The position numbers and the translations under genes are program-made. Shown here piece by piece: positions 1 through 10,061 of a stretch of 64,000 nt of DNA. This DNA is from Archivesica marissinica. Taxonomy: Eukaryota; Mollusca; Bivalvia; Venerida; Vesicomyidae. Each line of letters starts with the position of its first letter. Within the stretch, counting starts at the first letter, position 1. A model generated the notes under the pieces. It had not been told where the DNA came from and did not search any database. It worked only from the letters and a program-made list of their open reading frames with translations. The stretch covers positions 46,265,477-46,329,476 of the forward strand of contig CM026401.1 of the NCBI GenBank assembly GCA_014843695.1. The letters are read 5' to 3'.

Positions 1-459
1 NNNNNNNNNNNNNNNNNNNNNNNNNNNNNNNNNNNNNNNNNNNNNNNNNNNNNNNNNNNNNNNNNNNNNNNNNNNNNNNNNNNNNNNNNNNNNNNNNNNN
101 NNNNNNNNNNNNNNNNNNNNNNNNNNNNNNNNNNNNNNNNNNNNNNNNNNNNNNNNNNNNNNNNNNNNNNNNNNNNNNNNNNNNNNNNNNNNNNNNNNNN
201 NNNNNNNNNNNNNNNNNNNNNNNNNNNNNNNNNNNNNNNNNNNNNNNNNNNNNNNNNNNNNNNNNNNNNNNNNNNNNNNNNNNNNNNNNNNNNNNNNNNN
301 NNNNNNNNNNNNNNNNNNNNNNNNNNNNNNNNNNNNNNNNNNNNNNNNNNNNNNNNNNNNNNNNNNNNNNNNNNNNNNNNNNNNNNNNNNNNNNNNNNNN
401 NNNNNNNNNNNNNNNNNNNNNNNNNNNNNNNNNNNNNNNNNNNNNNNNNNNNNNNNNNN
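1..459. other. assembly gap (N run)
   Basis: All bases are N. The gap abuts a 30-bp tandem array, so it probably marks a place where the assembler could not resolve the array length. Confidence 0.99.
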
Positions 460-1773
460 CGGTGGAGTATCGACGATGTATGTAGATGGCGGTGGAGTAT
501 CGACGATGTATGTAGATGGCGGTGGAGTATCGACGATGTATGTAGATGGCGGTGGAGTATCGACGATGTATGTAGATGGCGGGGGAGTATCGACGATGTA
601 TGTAGATGGCGGTGGAGTATCGACGATGTATGTAGATGGCGGTGGAGTATCGACGATGTATGTAGATGGCGGTGGAGTATCGACGATGTATGTAGATGGC
701 GGTGGAGTAGTATCGACGCTGTATGTAGATGGCGGTGGAGTATCGACGATGTATGTAGATGGCGGTTGGAGTATCGACGATGTATGTAGATGGCGGTGGT
801 GGAGTATAGACGATGTATGTAGATGGCGGGGAGTATCGACGATGTATGTAGATGGCGGTGGAGTATCGACGATGTATGTAGATGGCGGTGGAGTATCGAC
901 GATGTATGTAGATGGCGGTGGAGTATCGACGATGTATGTAGATGGCGGTGGAGTATCGACGATGTATGTAGATGGCGGTGGAGTATCGACGATGTATGTA
1001 GATGGCGGTGGAGTATCGACGATGTATGTAGATGGCGGTGGAGTATCGACGATGTATGTAGATGGCGGTGGAGTATCGACGATGTATGTAGATGGCGGTG
1101 GAGTATCGACGATGTATGTAGATGACGGTGGGCAGACGACGATGTATGTAGATGGCGGTGGAGTATCGACGATGTATGTAGATGGCGTGGGAGTATCGAC
1201 GATGTATGTAGATGGCGGTGGAGTATCGACGATGTATGTAGATGGCGGTGGAGTATCGACGATGTATGTAGATGGCGGTGGAGTATCGACGATGTATGTA
1301 GATGGCGTGGAGTATCGACGAGTATGTAGATGGCGGGGAGTATCGACGATGTATGTAGATGGCGGTGGAGTATCGACGATGTATGTAGATGGCCGGTGGA
1401 AGTATCGACGATGTATGTAGATGGCGGTGGAGTATCGACGATGTAGTGTAGATGGCGGTGGAGTATCGACGATGTATGTAGATGGCGGTGGAGTATCGAC
1501 GATGTAGTAGATGGCGGTGGAGTATCGACGATGTATGTAGATGGCGGTGGAGTATCGACGATGTATGTAGATGGCGGTGGAGTATCGACGATGTATGTAG
1601 ATGGCGGTGGAGTATCGACGATGTATGTAGATGGCGGTGGAGTATCGACGATGTATGTAGATGGCGGTGGAGTATCGACGATGTATGTAGATGGCGGTGG
1701 AGTATCGACGATGTATGTAGATGGCGGTGGAGTATCGACGATGTATGTAGATGGCGGTGGAGTATCGACGATG
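460..1773. repeat. 30-bp minisatellite, about 43 copies
   Basis: Near-identical 30-bp units that include GGCGGTGGAGTATCGACGAT followed by GTATGTAGAT. Most units are perfect; a few have 1-3 base indels (near 708, 768, 1312, 1394, 1444 and 1506). The period is a multiple of three and none of the three minus-strand frames has a stop, so the minus-strand gene next door reads straight through it. It begins inside that gene's coding sequence and continues into the gap, so its true length is unknown. Confidence 0.97.
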
Positions 1774-2818
1774 CGTGCGCAATGGATGTACAACGCTTTT
1801 CATTCGCCTTCACTTTGCTTTTGGATTTTATGATGCCATGCATGAGCCTATTCAGACTATCGGGTATGTCGGAATGCCAATCTTGGCAATTATCCATCAT
1901 CGGATATACCTCTGTGTCATACGTTGCAGTTCTTATATCGTCTTGAATAATGGACGCTGCCATATCTATAATGCGATCCTTTTCGGATATGACATTGGCT
2001 TTAGCCTCTCTTTCCCAGTTATCTTTCAAGATCCGATGGTTTTTGTCACGGAATGTTATGACATTGCGCGTGCCGATAAATTTAGTTATCACGATGTCAC
2101 TTCCAAAATATTTCTCTAATTTCCATTTGAGATTTTTAACGGAGTAACCCTCTTCGCCATCCAGATAAGAGTCCATTAATTCTGTAATTTCTTTCAAAGC
2201 GTACTGGCATTCATCATTCTGTTCGAGATATTCGCATAGCTTATCAAATGCTTGTTCTTTGTGTGATTTATCCGGGACTTCATTCACTTTCCCTTTGCAT
2301 CGCCGAAATTCTAGAGCACAATCATGATGGTACTTCGCTTCTTCAGCTATTATATCATTGACTGCTTCCACTCTAACCAACACATCTGTACCCCACTCGT
2401 CATTTCGTTCTGTGGCCCTGGTTATCAATGACTTTACATATTCTATTGTTTCAACACATGAATACTCGCGTCTACGTATCTTTGGTGATCTTGTACTACT
2501 CTTGATTATTTTGGCACAGTATAAACAATGAGTTTTAATATCAAACTCCTGAGACATCGATCTTAACCGCGTGTTATCATCCATCTCTGCCTTGTCGCTA
2601 GGGACCGTTCGTTTGAATGATGATATACTTGTTCTACGAGTGTAGTTTTTGTAACATGTAACATGGACTTTTGTGGGTGGTATTGTGAGCATTGTTTCAT
2701 GTTTTCCGTCTCCACGCTCGAGACTTGCTGCTTGAAGAGATGCCGTTCCCTTGTCTGTTATACACTTTGTATCTCCTTCTTGAAGGCTGAGGCTGCAGAG
2801 CTGGCAAATGTCTTCCAT
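460..2818 (-). CDS. transposon-type Cys/His-rich protein, 3' end overrun by a minisatellite (partial)
   Basis: Reading the minus strand from ATG at 2818 gives an open frame with no stop all the way to the gap (about 786 codons). The first 348 codons (2818-1774) are unique sequence. They start MEDICQLC, then show TDKGTASLQAASLERGDGKH, HVTCYKNYTRR and HCLYCAK, followed by a charged helical part with RATERNDEW and AKYHHDC. This pattern of spaced Cys/His pairs resembles a large uncharacterised family found in many copies in mollusc, cnidarian and fish genomes and thought to be mobile-element-derived; that assignment is from memory. An in-frame TGA lies just upstream, after a good 3' splice site (TTTTTTGTTTCAG, exon from 2833), so an upstream exon is possible. 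After residue 348 (...KRCTSIAHA) the frame enters the 30-bp array and codes 10-residue repeats SSILHRHLHT, which looks like replacement of the normal C-terminal part. No function can be assigned. Confidence 0.7.
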
Positions 2819-3616
2819 TCTGATTCACTGATTCTGAAACAAAAAACACGGTTACGGTTCAATACATGGTTGACAGTTTGACACAATTGTCAGTAACAGG
2901 GAATAATACTATAGACTGATTACTGAAGGCATTATTCTATGACTTTCATACACAACTAACCCTGTGGTCCTTATGTTTGAGCTATATAATCTCTTCTATA
3001 GAGTCTGCATACTGTACATACATTTCTAACAGAGCATCAATGTTCAGTTGTTGGATTTTAGAAGCAAAACAATGAAGTTTCACTTTTGTTTTCTGTCGGT
3101 TATTTACAAGAAATAGGCTGCTGCTGCTGCTGCTGCTGCAAGTTCAATGCACTACTAACTAAAGGGAGGTTATAACACATTCAGGTATTTAGTTCTCATG
3201 GTCTAGAGTATAATAGTCTCATGGTCTATATAATAGTAGTGTCCCTTATTCTACAGTGAAAGTCAAAATTAATAGATACAACAGTATATTTCGAGTACAA
3301 TTGTCAATGCTATAGACTGCATTGTTATCGCCATACCATTCATAGCTGACCAGCTAGATACTGTAGCTGTGTATGAATACTTAGTGATTCAGAACATGTT
3401 TTATTGTATTCCTTACCCTAATAAATGTGTATGTAGCCATCAAAATTGTGAGGCTACGTTGATCTTAAGCGGAGATATAACAGTTTTAAGATTTTGGCGG
3501 CCATCTTGGACGCCATCTTGGATTTTGGAAAGAACTCCAGTGGGATTCACGGGGATTTTGGATATGTTGTTCCTAATGGTATTGGGAATGTTTCCTGAAA
3601 AATTCAGCTTTGGCTT
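2819..3616. other. spacer without a recognised gene
   Basis: AT-rich sequence between the minus-strand gene and the hAT fragment. It holds a short (CTG)n run. A stretch near 3496-3535 with repeated GCCATCTTGGA motifs is of unknown origin. I see no convincing exon. Confidence 0.6.
3118..3138. repeat. (CTG)7 microsatellite
   Basis: Seven uninterrupted CTG triplets in non-coding sequence. Confidence 0.95.
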
Positions 3617-4801
3617 ATGTTTTGCCCCTTCAGAGTGATCTCACATCTAATGCTCTTAATAGTACATGCGTCGGAAGAGCCGTTGGCCAGGAATATGATG
3701 AACACAGTTCAAGAAATTGCGTTTTCCTTTAATTATTCCGCGAAGCGACTATTGCGATACAAGGAAACGCTAGCGAATGATGCCGGAAGTAAAATTGCCA
3801 TGGAGCATAGAACAAAATTACAATCCCTGTGCGAAACAAGATGGGCAGCAAGAGCGGACGCGCTGAACACCTTCCAGTCTTCATACATAACGGTCGTGGA
3901 GGCACTGGCTGACCTCTGTCTACACTATGGCGATAGCAAGGCCGGTGCATACAGAATAGCCATCATGCAGTTCGGGTTCATCGTGTGTCTTGTAGCTATA
4001 GAACATGTGCTCTCGGGATTAATGCCACTGTCCAAAATGCTACAAAACAAGTCATGTGACCTTATTGAAGCTGTCAAAGAAGCTAACGTCATCACTCGCC
4101 AAGTTACGGATGAGCGAAATGATCCAGCTGTGTGGGATGGCCTGTACGCGAAGGCTGTTGAAATGGCAGAGGCTGTTGATGTGCAACCATCACGACCTAG
4201 AGCCCCGAATAATCGGCGTCAGCAACATCGTCAAAATGCTCCGGCAGATACCGTTTCTGACTACTGGAAGAGAAACATGTACTTACCTTTCGTCGATCAT
4301 TTGGTAACAGAACTATCTGATCGTCTTATTGAGGATGGCGACAGATTCAATGCCCAATTCCTGGTACCAGGCGATATAGGTAATCTTACCGAGGATATCA
4401 TTGCGTCCATATATAAAACATTTGAGGAGGATCTCCCCGCGGTTGATTTTGAAGACTTCAAACGGGAAGTGTCTCGCTGGAAAGTTAGGTGCGCTGGTGA
4501 CACCGAAGTTCACGCCACCGTAGGTGACACGCTGGCACACACGCCTAGGGAGCTGTACCCCAACGTTTCAACATGTCTGCATATTTTGCTGGCGATGCCT
4601 GTTTCAACTGCCACCGCAGAAAGATCGTTCAGCAGCATGTGCCGCTTGAAAACGTACCTTCGGTCAACCATGACAACAGGCAGATTGTCGTGCCTAGGAC
4701 TGATGAACATTCACAGGGACAAAGAGATAAACACTGACATGGTTATCGATGTCTTCGCTAGACGGAAGGAGCGGCGCCTTGCCTTTGTGTTTCGTGTCTA
4801 A
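3617..4801 (+). CDS. hAT-superfamily transposase, C-terminal half (5'-truncated)
   Basis: A 394-codon open frame with no internal stop. Similarity to the ZMYM/52-kDa-repressor-like branch of hAT transposases starts near residue 10 and runs to the end: EEPLARNMMNTVQEIAF, then LCETRWAARADAL (the conserved RW of the hAT catalytic region), then LSGLMPLSKMLQNKSCDL, then the hAT C-terminal dimerisation region at about residues 315-370 with YPNVSTCLHILLAMPVSTA, TAERSFSSM and LRSTM. The N-terminal zinc finger and the first part of the DDE core are missing, and the ATG at 3617 is probably not a native start. Such proteins bind terminal inverted repeats and excise and insert DNA in the nucleus. This copy lacks its first catalytic region, so it should not transpose unaided. 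It may be a relic or a host-captured fragment; the intact frame over about 390 codons suggests a young insertion. Family assignment is from memory of conserved motifs. Confidence 0.85.
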   Translation: MFCPFRVISHLMLLIVHASEEPLARNMMNTVQEIAFSFNYSAKRLLRYKETLANDAGSKIAMEHRTKLQSLCETRWAARADALNTFQSSYITVVEALADLCLHYGDSKAGAYRIAIMQFGFIVCLVAIEHVLSGLMPLSKMLQNKSCDLIEAVKEANVITRQVTDERNDPAVWDGLYAKAVEMAEAVDVQPSRPRAPNNRRQQHRQNAPADTVSDYWKRNMYLPFVDHLVTELSDRLIEDGDRFNAQFLVPGDIGNLTEDIIASIYKTFEEDLPAVDFEDFKREVSRWKVRCAGDTEVHATVGDTLAHTPRELYPNVSTCLHILLAMPVSTATAERSFSSMCRLKTYLRSTMTTGRLSCLGLMNIHRDKEINTDMVIDVFARRKERRLAFVFRV

Positions 4802-4803
4802 GT

Positions 4804-4905
4804 AATAGTTAGAGCGCTGTACGTCAGTCTGTACGAAGAGATAATTCCCGAGATTTAGCGAGAGGATTATCGATCGTACAGGCTGAAAACAGTGCTCTAA
4901 CTATT
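4804..4905. repeat. imperfect inverted repeat just after the hAT stop
   Basis: AATAGTTAGAGCGCTGT at 4804 is matched in reverse complement by ACAGTGCTCTAACTATT ending at 4905, with one mismatch in the outer 17 bases and weaker pairing inside. It begins three bases after the hAT stop codon. It may be a small foldback element or part of the hAT 3' region. No clear target-site duplication is visible. Confidence 0.6.
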
Positions 4906-5409
4906 TTGTGTCACCCCCATGCCCGTACCATGTCTCTACTTGTAATAACACATCTTGGTTAAAGTCACTTGGTGTTGGTTTTCATTGTAAAAAAATCTCG
5001 CAAAACCCATTAATTTAAACTATTTCCAGCAGTATTTTGTGACATATAAGTTGTGAAATACACTCTAAAACTCACCTACGGCTGTATAGCAAAAAACAAA
5101 AATCCGGGGGAGCATGCCCCCGGACCTCCCTAGCGCCGGTGCGTATCCACATTTTAGTCCCAGCTACGCGCCTGACAATACAGCATAGTTACATACAAGA
5201 CAGCTTTGTTACATACAAAGTAATATTGTTACATACAAGTCAGTATTGCTACATACAAGTAACATTTTTCCTAAACTCCGTCTTCGTACACATATGCATG
5301 CGTTGTTTTATATGTTTTATACTTCGTACTGTTTCTTTATATTTTCAAGGCGTCATATTGGAAGATTATCGCATTACACTTTTATTTATGTTTCGGGTTT
5401 ATTTTACAG
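4906..5409. other. hAT 3' flank, GC hairpin, then short repeats
   Basis: At 5104-5123 lies a GC-rich hairpin (CCGGGGG ... CCCCCGG around GCATGC), of the kind often seen near the 3' end of ZMYM-type hAT elements. At 5185-5265 the phrase GTTACATACAAG recurs about four times at 20-30 base spacing. The end of the stretch is a polypyrimidine-rich 3' splice site (TTTATTTTACAG) for the next exon. Confidence 0.5.
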
Positions 5410-5841
5410 TTTCCGACGATATGACCACAAACTTAACAGACTCTCCATCCGACACAGTTTCAACAAACGCAACTATCACACCGAGTACTTTTATCTCCTC
5501 TACGACCGTCGCTTCCGGCGACAACGCGTCTGCGTCGGCAACATATGTATCTTCCCTCTCTACATCAGGCACTTCGGCTTCTACATTAAGCAGTTCTGTT
5601 TCCCATTCAGTGTCAGCTACAATGACCACTGGTATGGCAGTTGTCACTTCCGTTTCTACTAACGACAACTCATCTACTTCTGACATGCGCACAAGCAACT
5701 CCGGAAGTACATATAATACATCTTCTACAACCGGACATAAAGATGCATCCTCTACAGAAAAGAGGATAGTAACAAGTACATTCTCTTCAAATGACGAGAA
5801 ATCGAAACAATCTACTACTTCACTTGATGACAATGTTTATG
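5410..5841 (+). CDS. mucin-like single-pass membrane protein, exon A (Ser/Thr-rich ectodomain)
   Basis: Exon bounded by acceptor TTTATTTTACAG (AG at 5408-5409) and donor G|GTATGT at 5842. It enters in phase 1 and leaves in phase 1, as is usual for modular extracellular exons. It codes about 144 residues, dominated by Ser and Thr, with very few hydrophobic runs and several N-glycosylation sequons (NLT, NAT, NAS, NSS, NTS). This is a mucin-type stalk expected to be densely O-glycosylated. Upstream exons (signal peptide, any folded domain) must exist but are not identified here. The reading frame upstream of 5410 is open but looks like intron, not protein. Downstream exons B to E continue the gene to 15557. 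No homologue is recognised; it could be an adhesion molecule, a receptor stalk or a membrane mucin. Confidence 0.75.
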
Positions 5842-6333
5842 GTATGTAATAATGAACGACTTCCGGTGACGACACTGCTTCCGGTAAGGATGAGCGGATT
5901 ACCAGTATCACTCTTAGAAATCCGTTCAGTTACTGCCCCTGAATACTCCCTAACAGTAGATAGGTCATATTAAGTGTTTCCTCTGTTTTTATCGTTGTTT
6001 CCTTTGTACAACATGCTAGCATTTGTATTCCACTATCGCTTCTTATAATTATTAAATTACTATATCTCAACAGATCTCCCACAGTATATGCAATGGGTAC
6101 TAATTGTAAATTAATGTTATCACTTAATTAACACGATTTTGATAAAATCACAATTATCATACCGCAACATCTGGTTAGGGCCTATTTTGGAATAAATCAG
6201 ACTTTATCTGCCAAGGGAGGTAATAGACAATTACAGATGTCTCTCATTGTATTCACCGTCTATAAATCGCTATAAATTGTACTTTCAGATTCAACATTTG
6301 GAAGTCACGGTTCTTAAATTTTAATTTTTTCAG
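5842..6333. other. intron A-B with duplicated exon start
   Basis: AT-rich intron. Near its end, 6286-6312 reads TTTCAGATTCAACATTTGG plus AAGTCACGG, almost the same as the true acceptor and first bases of exon B at 6328-6355. The upstream copy breaks off after about 27 bases. Confidence 0.75.
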
Positions 6334-6500
6334 ACTCAACATTTGGAAGTCACGGCCTGTATGTATCTGCTGTGGCAATCGCCCTGTGTGTTATACTGTT
6401 CATACTTTTAATTATCATGATGACAAGAGAGTCCAGCCGGAGACGAGCAATGCATATGTCAGATGACGAGAGAGCTGTTCCGAAATTAAAAATGCTCGAG
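6334..6500 (+). CDS. mucin-like membrane protein, exon B (transmembrane segment)
   Basis: Exon between acceptor TTTTTTCAG (6333) and donor GAG|GTAATG (6501). Its phase 1 start completes the codon left by exon A (G+AC = Asp), and it ends in phase 0. It codes 56 residues. A short linker is followed by a single membrane span of about 22 residues (LYVSAVAIALCVILFILLII and on) and then a basic stop-transfer run, RESSRRR. The positive residues on the C-terminal side place the C-terminus in the cytoplasm (type I topology). The rest, MSDDERAVPKLKMLE, begins the cytoplasmic tail. Confidence 0.85.
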
Positions 6501-6555
6501 GTAATGTTTATATAATAAATGTGTGTTAGATATTAAATAAATACTCGTCACTAGA

Positions 6556-6693
6556 GGGCAACCGGTAGCGACGATAAATAAACGTAAAACACACACAGAG
6601 GGCGTATACTTCCGCCACGCCGTGATCGTCATCCGAATAATTACAAAATGTTAGTGTGTGTTTTACGTTTATTTATCGTCGCTACCGGTTGCC
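6556..6693. repeat. inverted duplication of a SINE 3' end
   Basis: About 41 bases starting GGGCAACCGGTAGCGACGAT (6556-6597) recur as an exact reverse complement at 6653-6693, with a 55-base spacer. The arms are the 3' end of the SINE family called C here. The right arm belongs to the SINE copy that follows. Confidence 0.85.
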
Positions 6694-6943
6694 CATATGA
6701 GCGACACCTCCTGAAGAGATTAGTCATTTTAGATGTTTGGAGGATAGTGCAATGATACAGACATAGACCCATTCCAGAGTATCCTCTGGTTCTTTTACGT
6801 GTACGGTGTAAAGCACCGACACGAGACTTCGGCTTAAAGTCCCTACTGAAAGACTGTTAATTTTATTACGGTCAGATGGGGGATCGAACATGCGATCCCT
6901 GGATTACCAGTATAGCATGTTACTACTGGACTACAGATAAATG
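6653..6943 (-). mobile_element. SINE family C, minus orientation
   Basis: A tRNA-headed SINE of about 290 bases. The head (right end) carries a degenerate B box (GGATCGAACATGCGATCCC on the plus strand). The body has the family phrases CGACACGAGAC and TTGGAGGATAGTGCAATGAT. The tail is CGTAAAACACACAC. It lies in intron B-C of the membrane-protein gene. Confidence 0.85.
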
Positions 6944-7160
6944 TTAATGGATTGGTCATTTGCTCAAGGCGGACCTGCCTGCCCAACACAAATTCCTGGT
7001 TTTCCAGTCCGTAAGTGTTTGCGCAATCACGTGAAACAAACAAACAAACAAACGAGCAACCCAAGGTTAAAATATAAACTTCTGGGATAAATCGATTTAT
7101 CTGCCAAGGGAGGTAATAGAAAATCCAGCAAAGTTTCTCAATATCGTAAATATTTTGCAG

Positions 7161-7283
7161 ATCAAAGACGATGAGACAAAACGTTCAACGCAAGAAGACC
7201 TCCATATATACTCCTTGGATTATGAGAAACACGTGCAAGAAAATATAGACGAGCACAAACGTAAAAACAAACCACCAGTGTAC
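7161..7283 (+). CDS. mucin-like membrane protein, exon C (cytoplasmic tail)
   Basis: The exon follows acceptor ATTTTGCAG in phase 0, matching exon B, and codes about 41 charged residues (IKDDETKRSTQEDLHIYSLD, then YEKHVQENIDEHKRKNK). The donor drawn is TAC|GTGATG at 7284 (phase 0). Exon D needs a phase 2 partner. Either the donor is the weaker AT|GTGTTA at 7289, which would join as ATG-GCG, or one small exon between C and D has been missed. A Tyr in a charged context could be a signalling or endocytosis site, but this is speculative. Confidence 0.7.
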
Positions 7284-7352
7284 GTGATGTGTTACCTTAA
7301 TTTACGTTTTTCTGACGTATCACTAACGTCTCCGTGGCCTAGTATTTAAGGC

Positions 7353-7590
7353 GTGGAAGTCGTGATAGCGCAGTGGATGCGCGTTCGCTTCAGGTGCGAA
7401 ATGTCCGGAGTTCGAGCCCCACTGGAGCCGTTACGATTGTGCCCTTAGGCAAGGCATTTAAATGCCACGTTGCCTCTTCTCTCTCCTTCATGGCGATGGA
7501 TTCCATCAGGAATGAGGTCTCGAGAGTGATTAATAAAAGTTGAAAGAACTTGTATCGAAATCGAGCTAAAATAAATTTGTATAAACTAAG
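7353..7590 (+). mobile_element. SINE family B, plus orientation
   Basis: The tRNA-like head has A box TAGCGCAGTGG, an anticodon arm TTCGC-TTCAGGT-GCGAA with a 7-base loop, and B box GAGTTCGAGCCCC. The body has GGCAAGGCATTTAAATGCCA and AATGAGGTCTCGAGAGTGAT. The tail is A-rich (AATAAAT). Copies recur at 25051 and, reversed, at 59814. Confidence 0.9.
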
Positions 7591-7800
7591 GCATCCGCCT
7601 ACGGAGCGGGATGTCGATGGTTCTAACCTCGTCAGCGGTTTGTTCTGATATGACCTGTTGGTGAGCCGCCAGCTAGTTAAATAATAGTGCTTACCGAGTG
7701 CCTACCAGCCTGGCGCCAGGCATACAAGCATCGGATTCTGGAAGTGCTGATGTTCATAAAAAGAGATGTCTCGTAAGTCGGAAATGGCTGGCCCTTTAAA
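7591..7800 (+). mobile_element. possible 5'-truncated SINE of another family
   Basis: It starts with a tRNA-like 3' half (GGATGTCGATGGTTCTAACC is B-box-like), followed by a unique body ending TCTCGTAAGTCGG and an ATAATAAAAC tail. It abuts the preceding SINE. No other copy occurs in the window, so confidence is low. Confidence 0.4.
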
Positions 7801-7879
7801 TAGGGGTGACACTATAATAAAACAAACACTGTATACGCTACCTTGATGGAATAGCAGTTTCTGTATTATTATAAGACTA

Positions 7880-8057
7880 CAGTCAAACCTGTCTTAAGCA
7901 GCCAGCCAAGGGAATCACAGAAAGTGGCTGCTTAGCACAAGTGGCTGCTTAATAGAGGTAAAATATATAATAAAACAACATATTGGGAATCTGGAAACTG
8001 GCTGCTTAATACAGGTTGGCTGCTTAATACAGGTGACCACTAACACAGGTTTGACTG
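7880..8057. mobile_element. 178-bp MITE with CAGTCAAACCTGT ends, TA target site
   Basis: Terminal inverted repeats CAGTCAAACCTGT / ACAGGTTTGACTG, each flanked by TA. The interior is built from repeats of GGCTGCTTAA. An element of the same length lies in opposite orientation at 59634-59811. TA target and CAGT ends suggest mobilisation by a Tc1/mariner or pogo-type transposase (inference). It is in intron C-D. Confidence 0.88.
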
Positions 8058-8159
8058 TACCTCGGTTAAATACACATGTCATGTCTAGTATGGTAATTCT
8101 TGGCAATGGCTGATTCCTGGTACATTCCCCCATGTACATTGTCAGCGCTGAGAAACATT

Positions 8160-9950
8160 TATAGCAGATTTACAAATGTAACGTATATTAAAATAATACA
8201 TTGTAAAATAGCATGTACAAATGTTACGTATATTAAAATAATACTTTGTAAAATAGCATGTACTAATGTTACGTATATTAATGTAAAACTTTGTAAAATA
8301 TCATGTACAAATGTTACGTATATTAATGTAAAACTTTGTAAAATATCATGTACAAATGTTACGTATATTAAAGTAAAACTTTGTAAAATAGCATGTACAA
8401 ATGTTACGTATATTAAAGTAAAACTTTGTAAAATAGCATGTACAAATGTTACGTATATTAAAGTAAAACTTTGTAAAATACCATGTACAAATGTTACGTA
8501 TATTAATGTAAAACGTTGTCAAATATCATGTGTTAATGTTACGTATATTAAAGTAAAACTTTGTAAAATAGCATGTACAAATGTTACGTATATTAATGTA
8601 AAACGTTGTCAAATATCATGTGTTAATGTAACGTATATTAATGTAAAACGTTGTCAAATATCATGTGTTAATGTTACGTATATTAAAGTAAAACTTTGTA
8701 AAATATCATGTGTTAATGTTACGTATATTAAAGTAAAACTTTGTAAAATATCATGTGTTAATGTTACGTATATTAAAGTAAAACTTTGTAAAATATCATG
8801 TGTTATTGTTACGTATATTAAAGTAAAACTTTGTAAAATATCATGTGTTAATGTTACGTATATTAAAGTAAAACTTTGTAAAATATCATGTGTTAATGTA
8901 ACGTAGGTATATTAAAGTAAAACTTTGTAAAATACCATGTGTTAATGTAACGTACGTACGTATATTAAAGTAAATCTTTGTAACATATCATGTGTTAATG
9001 TAACGTAGGTATATTAATGTAAAACGTTGTCAAATATCATGTGTTAATGTAACGTATATTAATGTAAAACGTTGTCAAATATCATGTGTTAATGTTACGT
9101 ATATTAAAGTAAAACTTTGTAAAATATCATGTGTTAATGTTACGTATATTAAAGTAAAACTTTGTAAAATATCATGTGTTAATGTTACGTATATTAAAGT
9201 AAAACTTTGTAAAATATCATGTGTTAATGTAACGTAGGTATATTAAAGTAAAACTTTGTAAAATACCATGTGTTAATGTAACGTACGTACGTATATTAAA
9301 GTAAATCTTTGTAACATATCATGTGTTAATGTAACGTAGGTATATTAATGTAAAACGTTGTCAAATATCATGTGTTAATGTAACGTATTGTGTTTGTTAC
9401 GTATATTAAAGTAAAACTTTGTAAAATATCATGTGTTAATGTAACGTAGGTATATTAAAGTAAAACTTTGTAAAATACCATGTGTTAATGTAACGTACGT
9501 ACGTATATTAAAGTAAATATTTGTAACATATCATGTGTTAATGTAACGTACGTATATTAAAGTAAAACTTTGTAATACGGCTTGTGCCCATGTAACGTAT
9601 ATTAAAGTAAATCTTTGTAACATATCATGTGTTAATGTAACGTACGTATATTAATGTAAAACTTTGTAAAATATCATGTGTTAATGTAACGTACGTATAT
9701 TAATGTAAAACTTTGTAAAATATCATGTGTTAATGTAACGTACGTACGTATATTAAAGTAAATCTTTGTAACATATCATGTGTTAATGTAACGTACGTAT
9801 ATTAAAGTAAAACTTTGTAATACGGTATAACGTATTCTGGAAAAACAAACAGTGTAGCATAATATAATTATGTTAATATTGTGCATATTAAAGTAAAACT
9901 TTGTAAAATGTATTAACGTAATGTAATCAAAGAAACGTACGTTACATTAA
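8160..9950. repeat. 45-bp AT-rich minisatellite, about 39 copies
   Basis: Unit of 45 bp: TTACGTATATTAAAGTAAAA, CTTTGTAAAATATCATG, TGTTAATG. Each unit holds a small hairpin AAAGT-AAA-ACTTT. Many later units gain TACG insertions, giving TACGTACGTACGTA, and the block 8900-9060 recurs at 9230-9400. The 268-codon open frame here is only the array, whose period is a multiple of three. It fills most of intron C-D. Confidence 0.97.
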
Positions 9951-10061
9951 CGTATAGAGGGAATGCTTATTAGATTAGTGACTTTGAATACGTTCTTCGC
10001 ATAAATACCATTTTCTGCATGGAGTGCATAGCAAAATCCCACATCACTTGACTACTTACAG

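Noticed and set aside
4297..4710. Minus-strand frames inside the hAT region
   Set aside because: They are shadows of the plus-strand transposase frame and lack any recognisable domain.
5139..5409. N-terminal extension of the mucin-like protein in the same open frame
   Set aside because: The stretch holds short GTTACATACAAG repeats and ends in a clean 3' splice site, so it reads as intron. The residues look like chance coding.
8100..8906. 268-codon frame with repeated CKISCVNVTYIKVKL
   Set aside because: It is the 45-bp AT-rich array, whose period is a multiple of three; it breaks as soon as TACG insertions occur.
8160..9950. Possible CRISPR array or similar repeat-spacer system
   Set aside because: Units are contiguous without unique spacers, and the genome is metazoan. 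The same holds for all other arrays here.
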